43,616 nt of DNA, from positions 1-43,616 of the forward strand of contig JAHWJI010000009.1 of NCBI GenBank assembly GCA_019348495.1, given 5' to 3'. The notes under the pieces are model-generated. The model saw only the letters and a program-made list of their open reading frames with translations, ran no database searches and was not told the DNA's origin. The DNA is from Actinomycetota bacterium. GTDB lineage: Bacteria > Actinomycetota > Acidimicrobiia > Acidimicrobiales > CADCSY01. Both the position numbers and the translations under genes were made by a program. Shown in pieces: positions 32,677-41,000 of the stretch; within the stretch, counting starts at the first letter, position 1, and each line of letters begins with the position of its first letter.

Positions 32677-33120
32677 TCACTGGACCCGCTCGGGCTGGGG
32701 CTCCTGCTTGTCCTCTCCGGTGTAGACGTCGTCGACGGCGATGTTGACCTCGGTGATCTCCAGTCCGGTCATGTTCTGCACCCGGTCGGTGATGTTGCGG
32801 CGCACCGCGTCGGCCACGTCCACGATGCGTACCCCGTACTCACAGACGATGTCGACGTCGACGGCCGCCTGGCGCTCGCCCACCTCCACCGCCACCCCCC
32901 GGGACACGTTGGTATGGGTGGCGCCGGGCAGTCGGTCGCGCAGCGCCCCCATGGTCCGGGCCGTCCCGGTGCCCATCTCGTGGACGCCGGGGATCTCCCG
33001 CGTGGCGATGCCGGCGATCTTGGCCACGACCGAGTCGGCGATCGTGGTGCGACCTCGCTCTGTCACCAACGCGCTGGAGGTGCCGCTGGTGGTCTCTGGG
33101 CTGGATGCGGTGTCGGTCAT
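32677..33120 (-). CDS. Asp23/Gls24 family envelope stress protein
   Basis: 147 aa. The start ATG 33120 has GGGGGAGGATG about 7 bases upstream. The full Asp23 domain is present: RGRTTIADSVVAKIAGIATR at about 22-41, then EIPGVHEMG, a variable loop, RGVAVEVGERQAAVDVDIVC, then EYGVRIVDVADAVRRNITDR, VQNMTGLEITEVNIAVDDV, and an acidic/basic tail. It is the most canonical of the three Asp23-type proteins here and is first in the operon, so it is the likely major structural component. Confidence 0.92.
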   Translation of the reverse strand: MTDTASSPETTSGTSSALVTERGRTTIADSVVAKIAGIATREIPGVHEMGTGTARTMGALRDRLPGATHTNVSRGVAVEVGERQAAVDVDIVCEYGVRIVDVADAVRRNITDRVQNMTGLEITEVNIAVDDVYTGEDKQEPQPERVQ

Positions 33121-33172
33121 GGCTTCATCCTCCCCCGCTGCCGCGAACGGAAACGCATCTCCGGGTGGCAGG

Positions 33173-33961
33173 TCACAGCTCCAACAGCGCGTCGAGGCCG
33201 ACGGTGAGGCCGGGGTGGTCGGCCACACCTCTGATGGCCAGCAGCACACCGGGCATGAACGAGCTTCGGTCGTAGGAGTCGTGGCGGATGGTGAGCGACT
33301 GCCCGGTGGTGCCCAACAACACCTCGTGGTGGGCCACCATCCCCCGTAGGCGAACCGAGTGGATGGGGATGCCGCCCGGCCCCTCGGCACCGCGAGCGCC
33401 GTCGAGCACCGGAGTGCTGGTGGCATCGGGCTCCCGATTGCTGGCCGCGGCAGCGAGGCGCCGGGCCAGGAGCAACGAGGTCCCCGAGGGAGCGTCGACC
33501 TTGGCGTCGTGGTGCAGCTCGATCACCTCCACAGAGGAGAACCAGGGCGCCGCCATCTCGGCCAGACGCATCATCACGACCGCACCGATGGCGAAGTTGG
33601 GCACCACCAGGCAGTTGCTGGATGTGAAGGCGGACCGCAGGTCGTCGAGATCGTCATCGCCGAGCCCGGTCGTGCCCACCACCGCGTGGATGCCGACGCC
33701 GGCGCACCACCGCAGGTTCTGCCGGGCGGCGGCGGCGGCGGTGAAGTCGACCACGACGTCGACGTCGAGCCCGTCCAGCGCCTCGGGTGCGGGCAGGATG
33801 GGCAGTTCGGCGTCGACACCGGTCACCGGACGCAGGTCGAGCCCGGCGTGGTGGGGGTCCACGGCTGCCACCAGCGTCAGCTCGGGGTCGTCCACCACGG
33901 CCTCGCACACGTTGCGTCCCATGCGCCCGACGGCCCCGAACACCGCCACCCGTATGGTCAC
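33173..33961 (-). CDS. dapB: 4-hydroxy-tetrahydrodipicolinate reductase DapB
   Basis: 262 aa from GTG 33961, overlapping the peptidase stop (GTGA). It reduces the dihydrodipicolinate precursor with NAD(P)H on the lysine/DAP path. Motifs: VAVFGAVGRMGRNV (nucleotide binding), VVDFTAAAAA, VGTTGL, VPNFAIGAVVMMRLA and the catalytic/substrate motif ELHHDAKVDAPSGTSLLLA. It supplies meso-DAP used by MurE of this window. The order pnp, M16 peptidase, dapB is common in actinobacteria. Confidence 0.96.
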   Translation of the reverse strand: MTIRVAVFGAVGRMGRNVCEAVVDDPELTLVAAVDPHHAGLDLRPVTGVDAELPILPAPEALDGLDVDVVVDFTAAAAARQNLRWCAGVGIHAVVGTTGLGDDDLDDLRSAFTSSNCLVVPNFAIGAVVMMRLAEMAAPWFSSVEVIELHHDAKVDAPSGTSLLLARRLAAAASNREPDATSTPVLDGARGAEGPGGIPIHSVRLRGMVAHHEVLLGTTGQSLTIRHDSYDRSSFMPGVLLAIRGVADHPGLTVGLDALLEL

Positions 33962-35211
33962 GCCACCCACCGCTCGACCTGGCCCCGTCGCAGCGGGCCG
34001 AGCACGGCCAGGCTGCGGGGACCGGCGGCAGCCACACGGGCCAGTGCCCGGGACACATCGTCGAGGGTGACGCGGCGGTAGCGGTCGAGCACCTCGGAGA
34101 GCTCCGGCACCTCGCCATGGACGAGGAGGGAGGTGGCGATGTGGCTCATGCAGCTCCCCGAGTCCTCCAGGGCCAGCGCGGTGGCGCCCTCGAGGTAGCC
34201 GGTGGCCACCGCCAGCTCTCGCCCACTGACCCCGCGCTCGAAGAGGTGGTCGATCTCGGCCCCGACCAGGGCCAGCACCTCGGCCAGCCGGCCGGGACCG
34301 GTGGCCGCCGCGGCCACCAGGGCCCCGGCATCGGCGTAGCCGACCTGATAGGAGTACACGGAGTAGGCCAGGCCCCGCTCCTCACGGATGGTGCGGAACA
34401 AGCGGCTCGACGTACCACCGCCGAGGACCTGGTTGGCCACGGCGAGGGCGTGGCGGTCGTCGTCGCGGCCGCTCAGCGCCGGCAGTCCCACCGCCACGTG
34501 GGCCTGCTCGCTGCGCTGGGTCAGGACCCGCAACGGCTGGGGCGACGCCGTCGGGGGCTGGCGCCGCGGCGGGGTACCGGGCTCGACCGCGGCCAAGTGG
34601 CGCTGGGCGGCGGTCACCACCACGTCGTGGTCGAGAGCCCCGGCCGCGGCCACGACCAGGTTCTCAGGGCGGTACCAACGGTGGTGGAAGGCGCTGATCT
34701 GGTCTCGGCCCATGGCCCCGATGCTCTCCCGAGACCCGAGCACCTCGGCGCCGAGGGGGTGGCCGGGGAACATGGCCTCACCCAGCAACGTCAACACCCG
34801 GTCCTCGTGGCAGTCCTCCTCCATGGCCAGCTCCTCGAGGATGACCTGGCGCTCGGCCTCGACCTCCCGGGGACGAAACGCCGGCCGGGTGAAGACCTCA
34901 CCGAGCAGGTCGAGGCCCATGAGCAGCTGGGAGGCCGGGAGGCGGGCGTGGTAGGCGGTGTACTCGTGGGTGGTGAAGGCGTTCATCTCACCACCCACCG
35001 CCTCGACCGCCTCGGCGATCTCCGAGGCGCTGCGGGACTCGGTGCCCTTGAACAGCAGGTGCTCGAGGAAGTGTGACGCACCGGCCAGCTCGGGGCCCTC
35101 GTCGCGGGCGCCCACCCCCACCCACAACCCGACGCTGACGGATCGCACCTGGGGCAGGTCCTCGGTGACGACCCTGGCCCCACAATCGAGGTGGGTGGTG
35201 CGGATGGGCAC
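33958..35211 (-). CDS. M16 family zinc metallopeptidase
   Basis: 417 aa, GTG start, 14 bases after pnp. The inverted zinc motif HFLEHLLFKGT (HxxEH) is at about residues 47-57, with the distal Glu in the ERQVILEELAMEED region. The second half contains a typical M16_C domain with GGGTSSRLFRTIREERGLAY, then SVYSY. Processing-peptidase-like proteins of this type lie beside pnp in many bacteria; natural substrates are not established. There is no signal sequence, so it is probably cytoplasmic. Confidence 0.93.
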   Translation of the reverse strand: MPIRTTHLDCGARVVTEDLPQVRSVSVGLWVGVGARDEGPELAGASHFLEHLLFKGTESRSASEIAEAVEAVGGEMNAFTTHEYTAYHARLPASQLLMGLDLLGEVFTRPAFRPREVEAERQVILEELAMEEDCHEDRVLTLLGEAMFPGHPLGAEVLGSRESIGAMGRDQISAFHHRWYRPENLVVAAAGALDHDVVVTAAQRHLAAVEPGTPPRRQPPTASPQPLRVLTQRSEQAHVAVGLPALSGRDDDRHALAVANQVLGGGTSSRLFRTIREERGLAYSVYSYQVGYADAGALVAAAATGPGRLAEVLALVGAEIDHLFERGVSGRELAVATGYLEGATALALEDSGSCMSHIATSLLVHGEVPELSEVLDRYRRVTLDDVSRALARVAAAGPRSLAVLGPLRRGQVERWVA

Positions 35212-35225
35212 CCTAGGAGGAGGCG

Positions 35226-37790
35226 TCAGCCACGGCGACGGGGTCGGCGCTCTTCCGTGCGCTCGTTGGTGGCCGGGCCCGGCCCTAGGTCGCCGAACTC
35301 GTTGCCGATCTCGGCGTCGAAGGCCTCCTCGAAGCTCACCGTGGCCACGCCGGACGGCGCCGGAGCCGGCGCCTCACCACCCCGACCGCCCCGGTCACGA
35401 CCCTCCCGGTCGCCCCGGCCACCGCCGTCGCCCCGGGCGGCGCCACGGTCACCCCGTCCCTCACGGTCACCACGACCCTCCCGGTCACCTCGCCGGGGGC
35501 GCTCGCCGCGACCGCGGTCGTCGCCACCGCCTCGTCGCTCACGACCCTCGCCGCCCGAGGAACGCTCTCGTGGCGCCGGTCGGGAGCCGCCACCGCCGCT
35601 TCCACCGCCTCCACCGTCGTCACCGTCGTCGCCTTCGGCGCCGACGGGCGTCAGCGAGACCTTGCCCTGGGGGTCGATGTCCTCGACTCGGACCTCGATG
35701 GGGTCGCCCAGGCTGACGACGTCCTCGACCCGGTCGATGCGCCGGCCACCACCGAGCTTGGAGATGTGCACCAGCCCGTCCCGCCCCGGGAGGATGTTGA
35801 CAAAGGCTCCGAACTTGGTGATGTTGACCACGCGGCCCTGGTAGAGCGCCCCGACCTCGGCGGCGGGCGGGTCCAGGAGCAGCTCGATGCGGCGCCGGGC
35901 CTCGGCCACCGCCTCGCCGTCCTTGGACCCGATGGTGACCGTGCCGATCACGCCGTCGTCGTCGACGGCGATGTCGGCGCCGGTCTCCTGTTGCATGGCG
36001 TTGATGACCTTGCCCTTGGGCCCGATCACCTCGCCGATCTTGTCGATGGGGATGGGGAAGGAGAGGATCTTGGGGGCGCTGGAGGCCACGTCGTCACGCG
36101 ACTCGCCGAGGGTGGCGTCCATGACCTCGAGGATCTTCAGCCGGGCTTGTTTGGCCTGACGGAGTGCCGCGCCCAGCACGTCGGCCGGCAGCCCCTCGAT
36201 CTTGGTGTCGAGCTGCAGGGCGGTGACGTAGGTGGCCGTGCCCGCCACCTTGAAGTCCATGTCACCAAAGGCGTCCTCGGCCCCCAGGATGTCGGTGAGG
36301 GTGGTGTAGGTGTCGTCCTCGTAGATGAGGCCCATGGCGATGCCGGCGACCGCGGCGGTGATGGGAACGCCACCGTCCATGAGGGACAGCGAGCTTGCGC
36401 ACACCGAGGCCATCGAGGTGGAGCCGTTGGAGGAGAGCACGTCGGAGACCAGGCGCACGGCGTAGGGCCAGTCGGCCTTGGAGGGCACGACGGGCAGCAG
36501 GGCCCGCTCGGCCAGCAGCCCGTGGCCGATCTCGCGACGCTTGGGGCTGCCCACCCGACCGGTCTCGCCGTTGGCCCAGGGCGGCATGTTGTAGTGGTGC
36601 ATGAAACGCTTCTTGTCGTCGACGCCCAGGGTGTCGATGAGCTGGTCCATGCGGGGCATGCCCAGGGTGAGCACGTTGAGCACCTGGGTCTCGCCCCGCT
36701 GGAACAGCGCCGAGCCGTGGGCGGTGGGCAACAGGCCGACCTCGGCTGACAGCTCCCGAAGATCGCCGGGGCCCCGGCCGTCGATGCGCACCCCCTCGGC
36801 GGTCACGCGGCGCCGGATCAGCTTCTTGGTCAGCGCCTTGACCGCGGCCTTGATCTCCCGCTCCCGCCCGGGCAGCTCGGTGGCCAACTCGGCGGAGATG
36901 GCGGCGGTGGCCTCGTCGGTTGCGGCGTTGCGCTCGGCCTTGGCCGAGATGCTCAGAGCCGGCGCCAGGCGCTCGGTGCCCACCGCCGAGACCCGCTCGA
37001 AGACATCGTCGCCGTAGTCGAGCTGACGCTCGTAGGCGAGGGGCGGGCGCACGCCGGCGGCGGCCACCAGCTCGTCCTGCAGCTCGATGGACGCCCGGAT
37101 CCACGTCTTGGCCGCCTCGAGGCCCTCGGCGATGACCTCCTCGGTCACGAGGGGGGCACCCTCGTCGTAGAACTGCGCCGCGCCCTCGGTGCCGCCGGCC
37201 TCGACCATCATGATGGCGATGTCGTCGCCGGCACGGCGACCGGCCACCACCAGCTCGAAGGTGCTCTCGTCACCCTCTTGATAGGTGGGGTGAGGGCGCC
37301 AGGCCCCGTCGAGACCGTAGGCGATGCGCACCGCGCCCACTGGGCCGTCGAAGGGGATGCCCGAGAGCATCAGGGCGGCCGAGGCCCCGTTGATGGCCAG
37401 GACGTCGTGGGGGTTCTCCTGGTCGGACCCGAGGACGGTGGCCACGACCTGCGTCTCGTTGCGGTACCCCTTGGCGAAGCTCGGCCGCAGGGGCCGGTCG
37501 ATGAGGCGGCACGTGAGCACGGCGTTCTCACCGGGACGCCCCTCACGGCGGAAGAACGAGCCCGGGATCTTCCCGGCGGCGTACATGCGCTCTTCGACGT
37601 CGACGGTGAGGGGGAAGAAGTCGACGCCCTCGCGCACGCCCTTGGCGCCGTTGGCGGTGACCAGGACGGTGGTGTCGCCGATGGTGGCCACCACCGCACC
37701 TTGCGACTGGGGGGCGAGCTTGCCGGTCTGGAGCGTGAGGGTCTTGTCGGTGCCCTCGACGGGCCCGGAAACGATGGTGGCGTCTGCCAT
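35226..37790 (-). CDS. pnp: Polyribonucleotide nucleotidyltransferase (PNPase) with RG-rich tail
   Basis: 854 aa from ATG 37790 (AGAGAGGC 6 bases upstream). It degrades RNA 3' to 5' by phosphorolysis. Two RNase PH domains (FFRREGRPGENAVLTCRLID then RPLRP in the first; ALFQRGETQVLNVLTLG, GEIGHGLLAERAL-like RREIGHG and ISLMDGG-like SLSLMDGGVPI in the second), then KH (IPIDKIGEVIGPKGKVINAM) and S1 (GALYQGRVVNITKFGAFVNI). After the S1 domain comes an extension of about 140 residues: a Gly/Ser stretch, many GDREGRGDRG-type RG repeats, and an acidic FEEAFDAEIGNEFGDL motif before a basic end. The family usually ends soon after S1; actinobacterial PNPases often have longer tails. Confidence 0.97.
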   Translation of the reverse strand: MADATIVSGPVEGTDKTLTLQTGKLAPQSQGAVVATIGDTTVLVTANGAKGVREGVDFFPLTVDVEERMYAAGKIPGSFFRREGRPGENAVLTCRLIDRPLRPSFAKGYRNETQVVATVLGSDQENPHDVLAINGASAALMLSGIPFDGPVGAVRIAYGLDGAWRPHPTYQEGDESTFELVVAGRRAGDDIAIMMVEAGGTEGAAQFYDEGAPLVTEEVIAEGLEAAKTWIRASIELQDELVAAAGVRPPLAYERQLDYGDDVFERVSAVGTERLAPALSISAKAERNAATDEATAAISAELATELPGREREIKAAVKALTKKLIRRRVTAEGVRIDGRGPGDLRELSAEVGLLPTAHGSALFQRGETQVLNVLTLGMPRMDQLIDTLGVDDKKRFMHHYNMPPWANGETGRVGSPKRREIGHGLLAERALLPVVPSKADWPYAVRLVSDVLSSNGSTSMASVCASSLSLMDGGVPITAAVAGIAMGLIYEDDTYTTLTDILGAEDAFGDMDFKVAGTATYVTALQLDTKIEGLPADVLGAALRQAKQARLKILEVMDATLGESRDDVASSAPKILSFPIPIDKIGEVIGPKGKVINAMQQETGADIAVDDDGVIGTVTIGSKDGEAVAEARRRIELLLDPPAAEVGALYQGRVVNITKFGAFVNILPGRDGLVHISKLGGGRRIDRVEDVVSLGDPIEVRVEDIDPQGKVSLTPVGAEGDDGDDGGGGGSGGGGSRPAPRERSSGGEGRERRGGGDDRGRGERPRRGDREGRGDREGRGDRGAARGDGGGRGDREGRDRGGRGGEAPAPAPSGVATVSFEEAFDAEIGNEFGDLGPGPATNERTEERRPRRRG

Positions 37791-37863
37791 GTGCTGCCTC
37801 TCTTGGTGGTGGCGGCGGCAGGCCAGTTCCCAGTCGTCGGGCACCCGGGGACCGAGGACCCGG

Positions 37864-37896
37864 CGACTGGCAGCTGACCGCTGCGGCCGCCAGTCG
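37864..37896 (-). promoter_or_regulatory. Stem-loop in the pnp leader
   Basis: CGACTGGC (37864-37871) and GCCAGTCG (37889-37896) form a perfect 8-bp stem with a 17-base loop, about 75 bases before the pnp start. In Escherichia coli pnp is autoregulated through RNase III cleavage of a leader hairpin between rpsO and pnp; this may be an analogue (inference). Confidence 0.45.
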
Positions 37897-37943
37897 ATGT
37901 GGTCGAAACGAACCTTGGTGGACTGGTGGAAAAGCGGAGACGA

Positions 37944-37959
37944 GCAGCCCTGGGGCTGC
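37944..37959 (-). terminator. Weak terminator-like hairpin after rpsO
   Basis: GCAGCCC and GGGCTGC form a 7-bp stem with a 2-base loop, 11 bases after the rpsO stop. A TTTT run follows only about 10 bases later, so termination is probably partial or the hairpin serves as a processing site. Confidence 0.35.
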
Positions 37960-37970
37960 CCGTCGATCGG

Positions 37971-38243
37971 TTAGCGGCGGAGACCGAGCCGGGCGTTGAT
38001 GGCCCGGTAGCGGTCGACGTCGTTGGTGCGAAGGTAGGCCTGGAGGCGCTTGCGCCGGCCGACGAGCTTCAGCAACCCCCGCCTGCTGTGGTGGTCCTTC
38101 TTGTGCTCCTTGAGGTGCTCGTTGAGGTGGTTGATGCGCTCGGTGAGCAGAGCGATCTGCACTTCGGGCGAACCCGTGTCGCCGTCGTGGAGCTTGTGGG
38201 CACCGATGGTGGTGGCCTTGTCGGGCATGGTCCTCGTGGGCAT
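37971..38243 (-). CDS. rpsO: 30S ribosomal protein S15
   Basis: 90 aa from ATG 38243, matching the usual 89-90 residues; an ATG at 38228 would give 85. [20 protein letters not shown], then [20 protein letters not shown], then [13 protein letters not shown] and NARLGLRR at the C-terminus are diagnostic. It binds 16S rRNA helices 20-22 early in 30S assembly. It lies upstream of pnp, the classical pairing, 82 bases after ribF. Confidence 0.96.
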   Translation of the reverse strand: MPTRTMPDKATTIGAHKLHDGDTGSPEVQIALLTERINHLNEHLKEHKKDHHSRRGLLKLVGRRKRLQAYLRTNDVDRYRAINARLGLRR

Positions 38244-38282
38244 AGGGGGTTGGCCGAGATCCTCGCTGGAGCGACACGTGGC

Positions 38283-38298
38283 CCCGGCCGAGGCCGGG
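38283..38298 (-). promoter_or_regulatory. GC hairpin in the rpsO leader
   Basis: CCCGGCC and GGCCGGG around a 2-base loop form a perfect 7-bp stem in the 82-base ribF-rpsO gap, downstream of a TATCCT box (about 38310). S15 controls its own mRNA in several bacteria through leader structures; whether this one does is untested. Confidence 0.35.
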
Positions 38299-38325
38299 AC
38301 CCGCCCAGGATAGCAGGCCGTTCCC

Positions 38326-39279
38326 TCAGCCCGAGGCCGGCACCAGCAGGGCACGGCTGGCGGCCACGTCACGATCCATCTGGGCGACCAGGGCCTCGAC
38401 CGACTCGAAGCGCTCCTCGTCGCGCAGCCGGGCGGAGAAGCGGATGGCCGCAGCCTCCCCGTAGAGGTCACCGTCGAAGTCGAGCACGTGGGCCTCCAGC
38501 AGTGGACGGTCGCTCGAACGGGCGAAGGTCGGCCGCCAGCCGAGCGAGATGGCAGCCGGCAGGGCAGCGCCATCCGGGCGCACGTACCACCCGGCGTAGA
38601 TGCCCGGGGCGGGAAGCTGGATCTCCGGGGGCACGGCCACGTTGGCGGTGGGATACCCGAGCAGGGTGGCCCCGCGCCGGTCGTTGCCCTCGACCACGCC
38701 CCGGACCTCGTGGTCGCGCCCGAGCATGGCGTTGGCCCCAGCCAGATCGCCCTCGGCCAGGGCCCGGCGGATGGCAGTGGAGGAGACGGCCACCGGCGTG
38801 GCCCCGAGCCCGGCCAACTCCAGCCCGTGGACGGTGAAACCGTGGCGCCGTCCCAGTGATCGCAACAGCTCCACGTTGCCTCCGCGCCGGTGGCCGAAGT
38901 GGAAGTCGGCGCCGACCACCACCGCCCGGGCGGACAGGCGCTCCGCCAGCACCTCGCCCACGAACTCCTCGGCCTCCTCCTGGGCCCGGGCCTCGTCGAA
39001 GGCCAGCACCAGGGTGAGATCCACCCCGAGGTCGGCCAGGCGCTCCAGACGCTGGTCGAGGTCGGTGAGCAACAGGGGCGCCGACGCAGGCCGGACCACC
39101 GTGGCCGGGTGGCGGTCGAAGGTGACGACCGCCGTGGGGACACCCAGCTCGGCCCCCCGACGGCGGGCGGCGCCGATCAGCGCCTGGTGGCCCAGGTGCA
39201 CACCGTCGAAGAAGCCGATGGTGACGGCCACGCCCTCCTCGGCGCCACGGCAGGCCTGGTCCGCCCTGATGACCTCCAT
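38326..39279 (-). CDS. ribF: Bifunctional riboflavin kinase/FAD synthetase RibF
   Basis: 317 aa from ATG 39279. The N-terminal FAD synthetase domain has [45 protein letters not shown] and [17 protein letters not shown]. The C-terminal kinase domain (about 185-310) has [12 protein letters not shown] and [15 protein letters not shown] with the catalytic Glu region. It converts riboflavin to FMN and FAD, the latter needed for example by MurB. It is placed between truB and rpsO, as in many Gram-positive bacteria. Confidence 0.96.
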   Translation of the reverse strand: MEVIRADQACRGAEEGVAVTIGFFDGVHLGHQALIGAARRRGAELGVPTAVVTFDRHPATVVRPASAPLLLTDLDQRLERLADLGVDLTLVLAFDEARAQEEAEEFVGEVLAERLSARAVVVGADFHFGHRRGGNVELLRSLGRRHGFTVHGLELAGLGATPVAVSSTAIRRALAEGDLAGANAMLGRDHEVRGVVEGNDRRGATLLGYPTANVAVPPEIQLPAPGIYAGWYVRPDGAALPAAISLGWRPTFARSSDRPLLEAHVLDFDGDLYGEAAAIRFSARLRDEERFESVEALVAQMDRDVAASRALLVPASG

Positions 39280-39289
39280 CGAGGCGACG

Positions 39290-40225
39290 CTACCCGGGCG
39301 GTGGCGGCGCCGGCTGGGCGAGGACGACGGCGGGATGGGCCCGTGCCCCGCGGGCCTGATAGACGGCCAGGAGCGCTCCGGTGCTGGCGGCGGTGACCGC
39401 CCACGGGCCTTCGCCGGCGAAGTGGGCCGACTGGCCGGTGCGCACCAGGCGGGTCCCCCGGGCCACCAGCTCGGCCACCTCGTCGTCGACGGCCACCCTG
39501 GCCAGGTGGGTGACGGCGGCGAGGGGGGCGAGCACCTCGAGGTCGTCCGGGGCACAGGCCCGGTCCAAGGTGAAGCTTCCCACCGCCGTGCGGCACAGGT
39601 TGCGCAGGTGGGCCCCGCCACCCAACAGCCGGCCCAGCTCGGCAGCCAGCGATCGGACGTAGGTACCCGAGGAGCAGTCGACCTCGACGGCCAGGACCGG
39701 CCCGGCGGCAGGCACACCCCCCGTGTGCAGCGGCGACAGGGCCGTCACGTCGAAGCGGGTCACCGTCACCGGGCGGGCGGCCCGCTCGACCTCCACGCCG
39801 GCCCGGGCCAGCTCGTGGAGGCGACGGCCGCCGACCCTTATGGCCGACACCATGGGTGGGACCTGCTGGAGCTCGCCTACCAGGCTGGCCGCCGCCGCCC
39901 GGGCCTCGGACAGGGTCACCCCGGCCATGTCATGGGTGGCCACGACCCGGCCCGAGGCGTCCAGGGTGTCGGTGTCCACCCCCAACACCACCTCGCCCCG
40001 GTAGGACTTGGGCAGCACCGTCAGGTAGCGCAGCAGGCGGGTGGCCCGGCCCACCCCCAGCACCAGCACGCCGGAGGCGCCGGGGTCCAGGGTGCCGGCG
40101 TGACCCACACGACGGGTCCCGAGTCGGCGCCGGGCGCCGGCCACCACGTCGTGGGAGGTCGGGCCGGCCGGCTTGTCGACCACGCACACCCCGCCGGTGA
40201 CCTCGGGCTCCTCAGATCCGGCCAC
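39290..40225 (-). CDS. truB: tRNA pseudouridine(55) synthase TruB
   Basis: About 311 aa; GTG 40225, 11 bases after the rbfA stop, is the likely start. Motifs: VVDKPAGPTSHDVVAG, RVGHAGTLDPGASGVLVLGVG with the catalytic Asp in TLDP, SYRGEVVLGVDTDTLDASG, QVPPMVSAIRVGGRRLHELA and CSSGTYVRSLAAELG. It makes pseudouridine 55 in the T-loop of tRNA. The C-terminal part (about 230-311) corresponds to an actinobacterial PUA-like extension and ends in Pro-rich sequence. Confidence 0.95.
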   Translation of the reverse strand: MAGSEEPEVTGGVCVVDKPAGPTSHDVVAGARRRLGTRRVGHAGTLDPGASGVLVLGVGRATRLLRYLTVLPKSYRGEVVLGVDTDTLDASGRVVATHDMAGVTLSEARAAAASLVGELQQVPPMVSAIRVGGRRLHELARAGVEVERAARPVTVTRFDVTALSPLHTGGVPAAGPVLAVEVDCSSGTYVRSLAAELGRLLGGGAHLRNLCRTAVGSFTLDRACAPDDLEVLAPLAAVTHLARVAVDDEVAELVARGTRLVRTGQSAHFAGEGPWAVTAASTGALLAVYQARGARAHPAVVLAQPAPPPPG

Positions 40226-40236
40226 GGTGGGCGCGA

Positions 40237-40629
40237 TCAGTCGTCGGGATGGCTCGCGGGTCGGTCGCGCAACAGCTCCTCGATGCGGGCCCCGGCGACG
40301 ATGGCCCGGTCGAGGCGGAAGGCGAGCTCCGGCGTCCGCCGCAGCCGGGCCTGGCGGGCGATGGCGCCCTGCAGACGCACCCGGTGCTCGGCCAGGGCCT
40401 CGGCCGCGGCCTCCTCGCCCTGGCCCAGACGGGAGAAGTCCACCGTGGCGTGGCTCAGGTCGCGCACGACGTCGACGTGGGTGATGGTCACCATGACGAG
40501 CCGGTCGTCGTCGATGCGCTCCAGCTCGTCGGCCACGATCTCCCGGCACAGCTCGTTGACCCGGGCCACCCGCGGGTAGCGGCCGAGCTCGTCGGGCCGC
40601 CGGCGGCCGGTACGCCTACGCTTGGCCAT
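40237..40629 (-). CDS. rbfA: Ribosome-binding factor A
   Basis: 130 aa from ATG 40629, which overlaps the end of ylxP by 14 bases. The KH-like fold is recognised by YPRVARVNELCREIVADELE, THVDVVRDLSHATVDFS and RRTPELAFRLD. It helps late 30S maturation at the 16S 5' end and is important in the cold. The order infB-ylxP-rbfA-truB-ribF is conserved in Gram-positive bacteria. Confidence 0.95.
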   Translation of the reverse strand: MAKRRRTGRRRPDELGRYPRVARVNELCREIVADELERIDDDRLVMVTITHVDVVRDLSHATVDFSRLGQGEEAAAEALAEHRVRLQGAIARQARLRRTPELAFRLDRAIVAGARIEELLRDRPASHPDD

Positions 40630-40969
40630 CCTCACCACCGTGGTGGTCGGCGTGGTGATCGCCACCCTGATCCTCGTCGAGGTCGCGGTCGAGCCACATC
40701 CGGACGCTGGACAGGACCTGGACCTCGGGATGGGACCACACGAAGCGCTCGATCTCGTCGAGGACCTCGCCGACGTGGCCTGCGGTCGAGCCCACCGCGG
40801 CCACCCCTACGACCGTGCGCTGCCACTGCTGGTGGTAGCCGACCTCGGCCGCCGCCACCCGATAGCGCCGCTGCATTCCTTCCACGATGGGCTTCACCAC
40901 CGATCGCTTGGCCTTGAGCGACCGCGACTCGGGAATGTGCAGATCGAACTCCACCGCGGCCACGTGCAC
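40616..40969 (-). CDS. YlxP/DUF503 family protein
   Basis: 117 aa from GTG 40969 (GTG 40963 is also possible), 31 bases after infB. VAAVEFDLHIPESRSLKAKR, then SVVKPIVEGMQRRYRVAAAE, then VGYHQQWQRTVVGVAAVG is the full DUF503 signature. The last 25 residues are Asp/His-rich (DEDQGGDHHADHHGGEDG), an unusual potential metal-binding tail. The function is unknown; the gene always tracks with infB and rbfA. Confidence 0.93.
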   Translation of the reverse strand: MHVAAVEFDLHIPESRSLKAKRSVVKPIVEGMQRRYRVAAAEVGYHQQWQRTVVGVAAVGSTAGHVGEVLDEIERFVWSHPEVQVLSSVRMWLDRDLDEDQGGDHHADHHGGEDGQA

Positions 40970-41000
40970 ACGGCAAAGGTAGCGGCGGGGCCACCCCCGG

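Noticed and set aside
35385-35560. Repetitive DNA that might be a separate repeat or CRISPR-like array
   Set aside because: It is the in-frame RG-repeat coding region of pnp; units are short and degenerate, without spacers.
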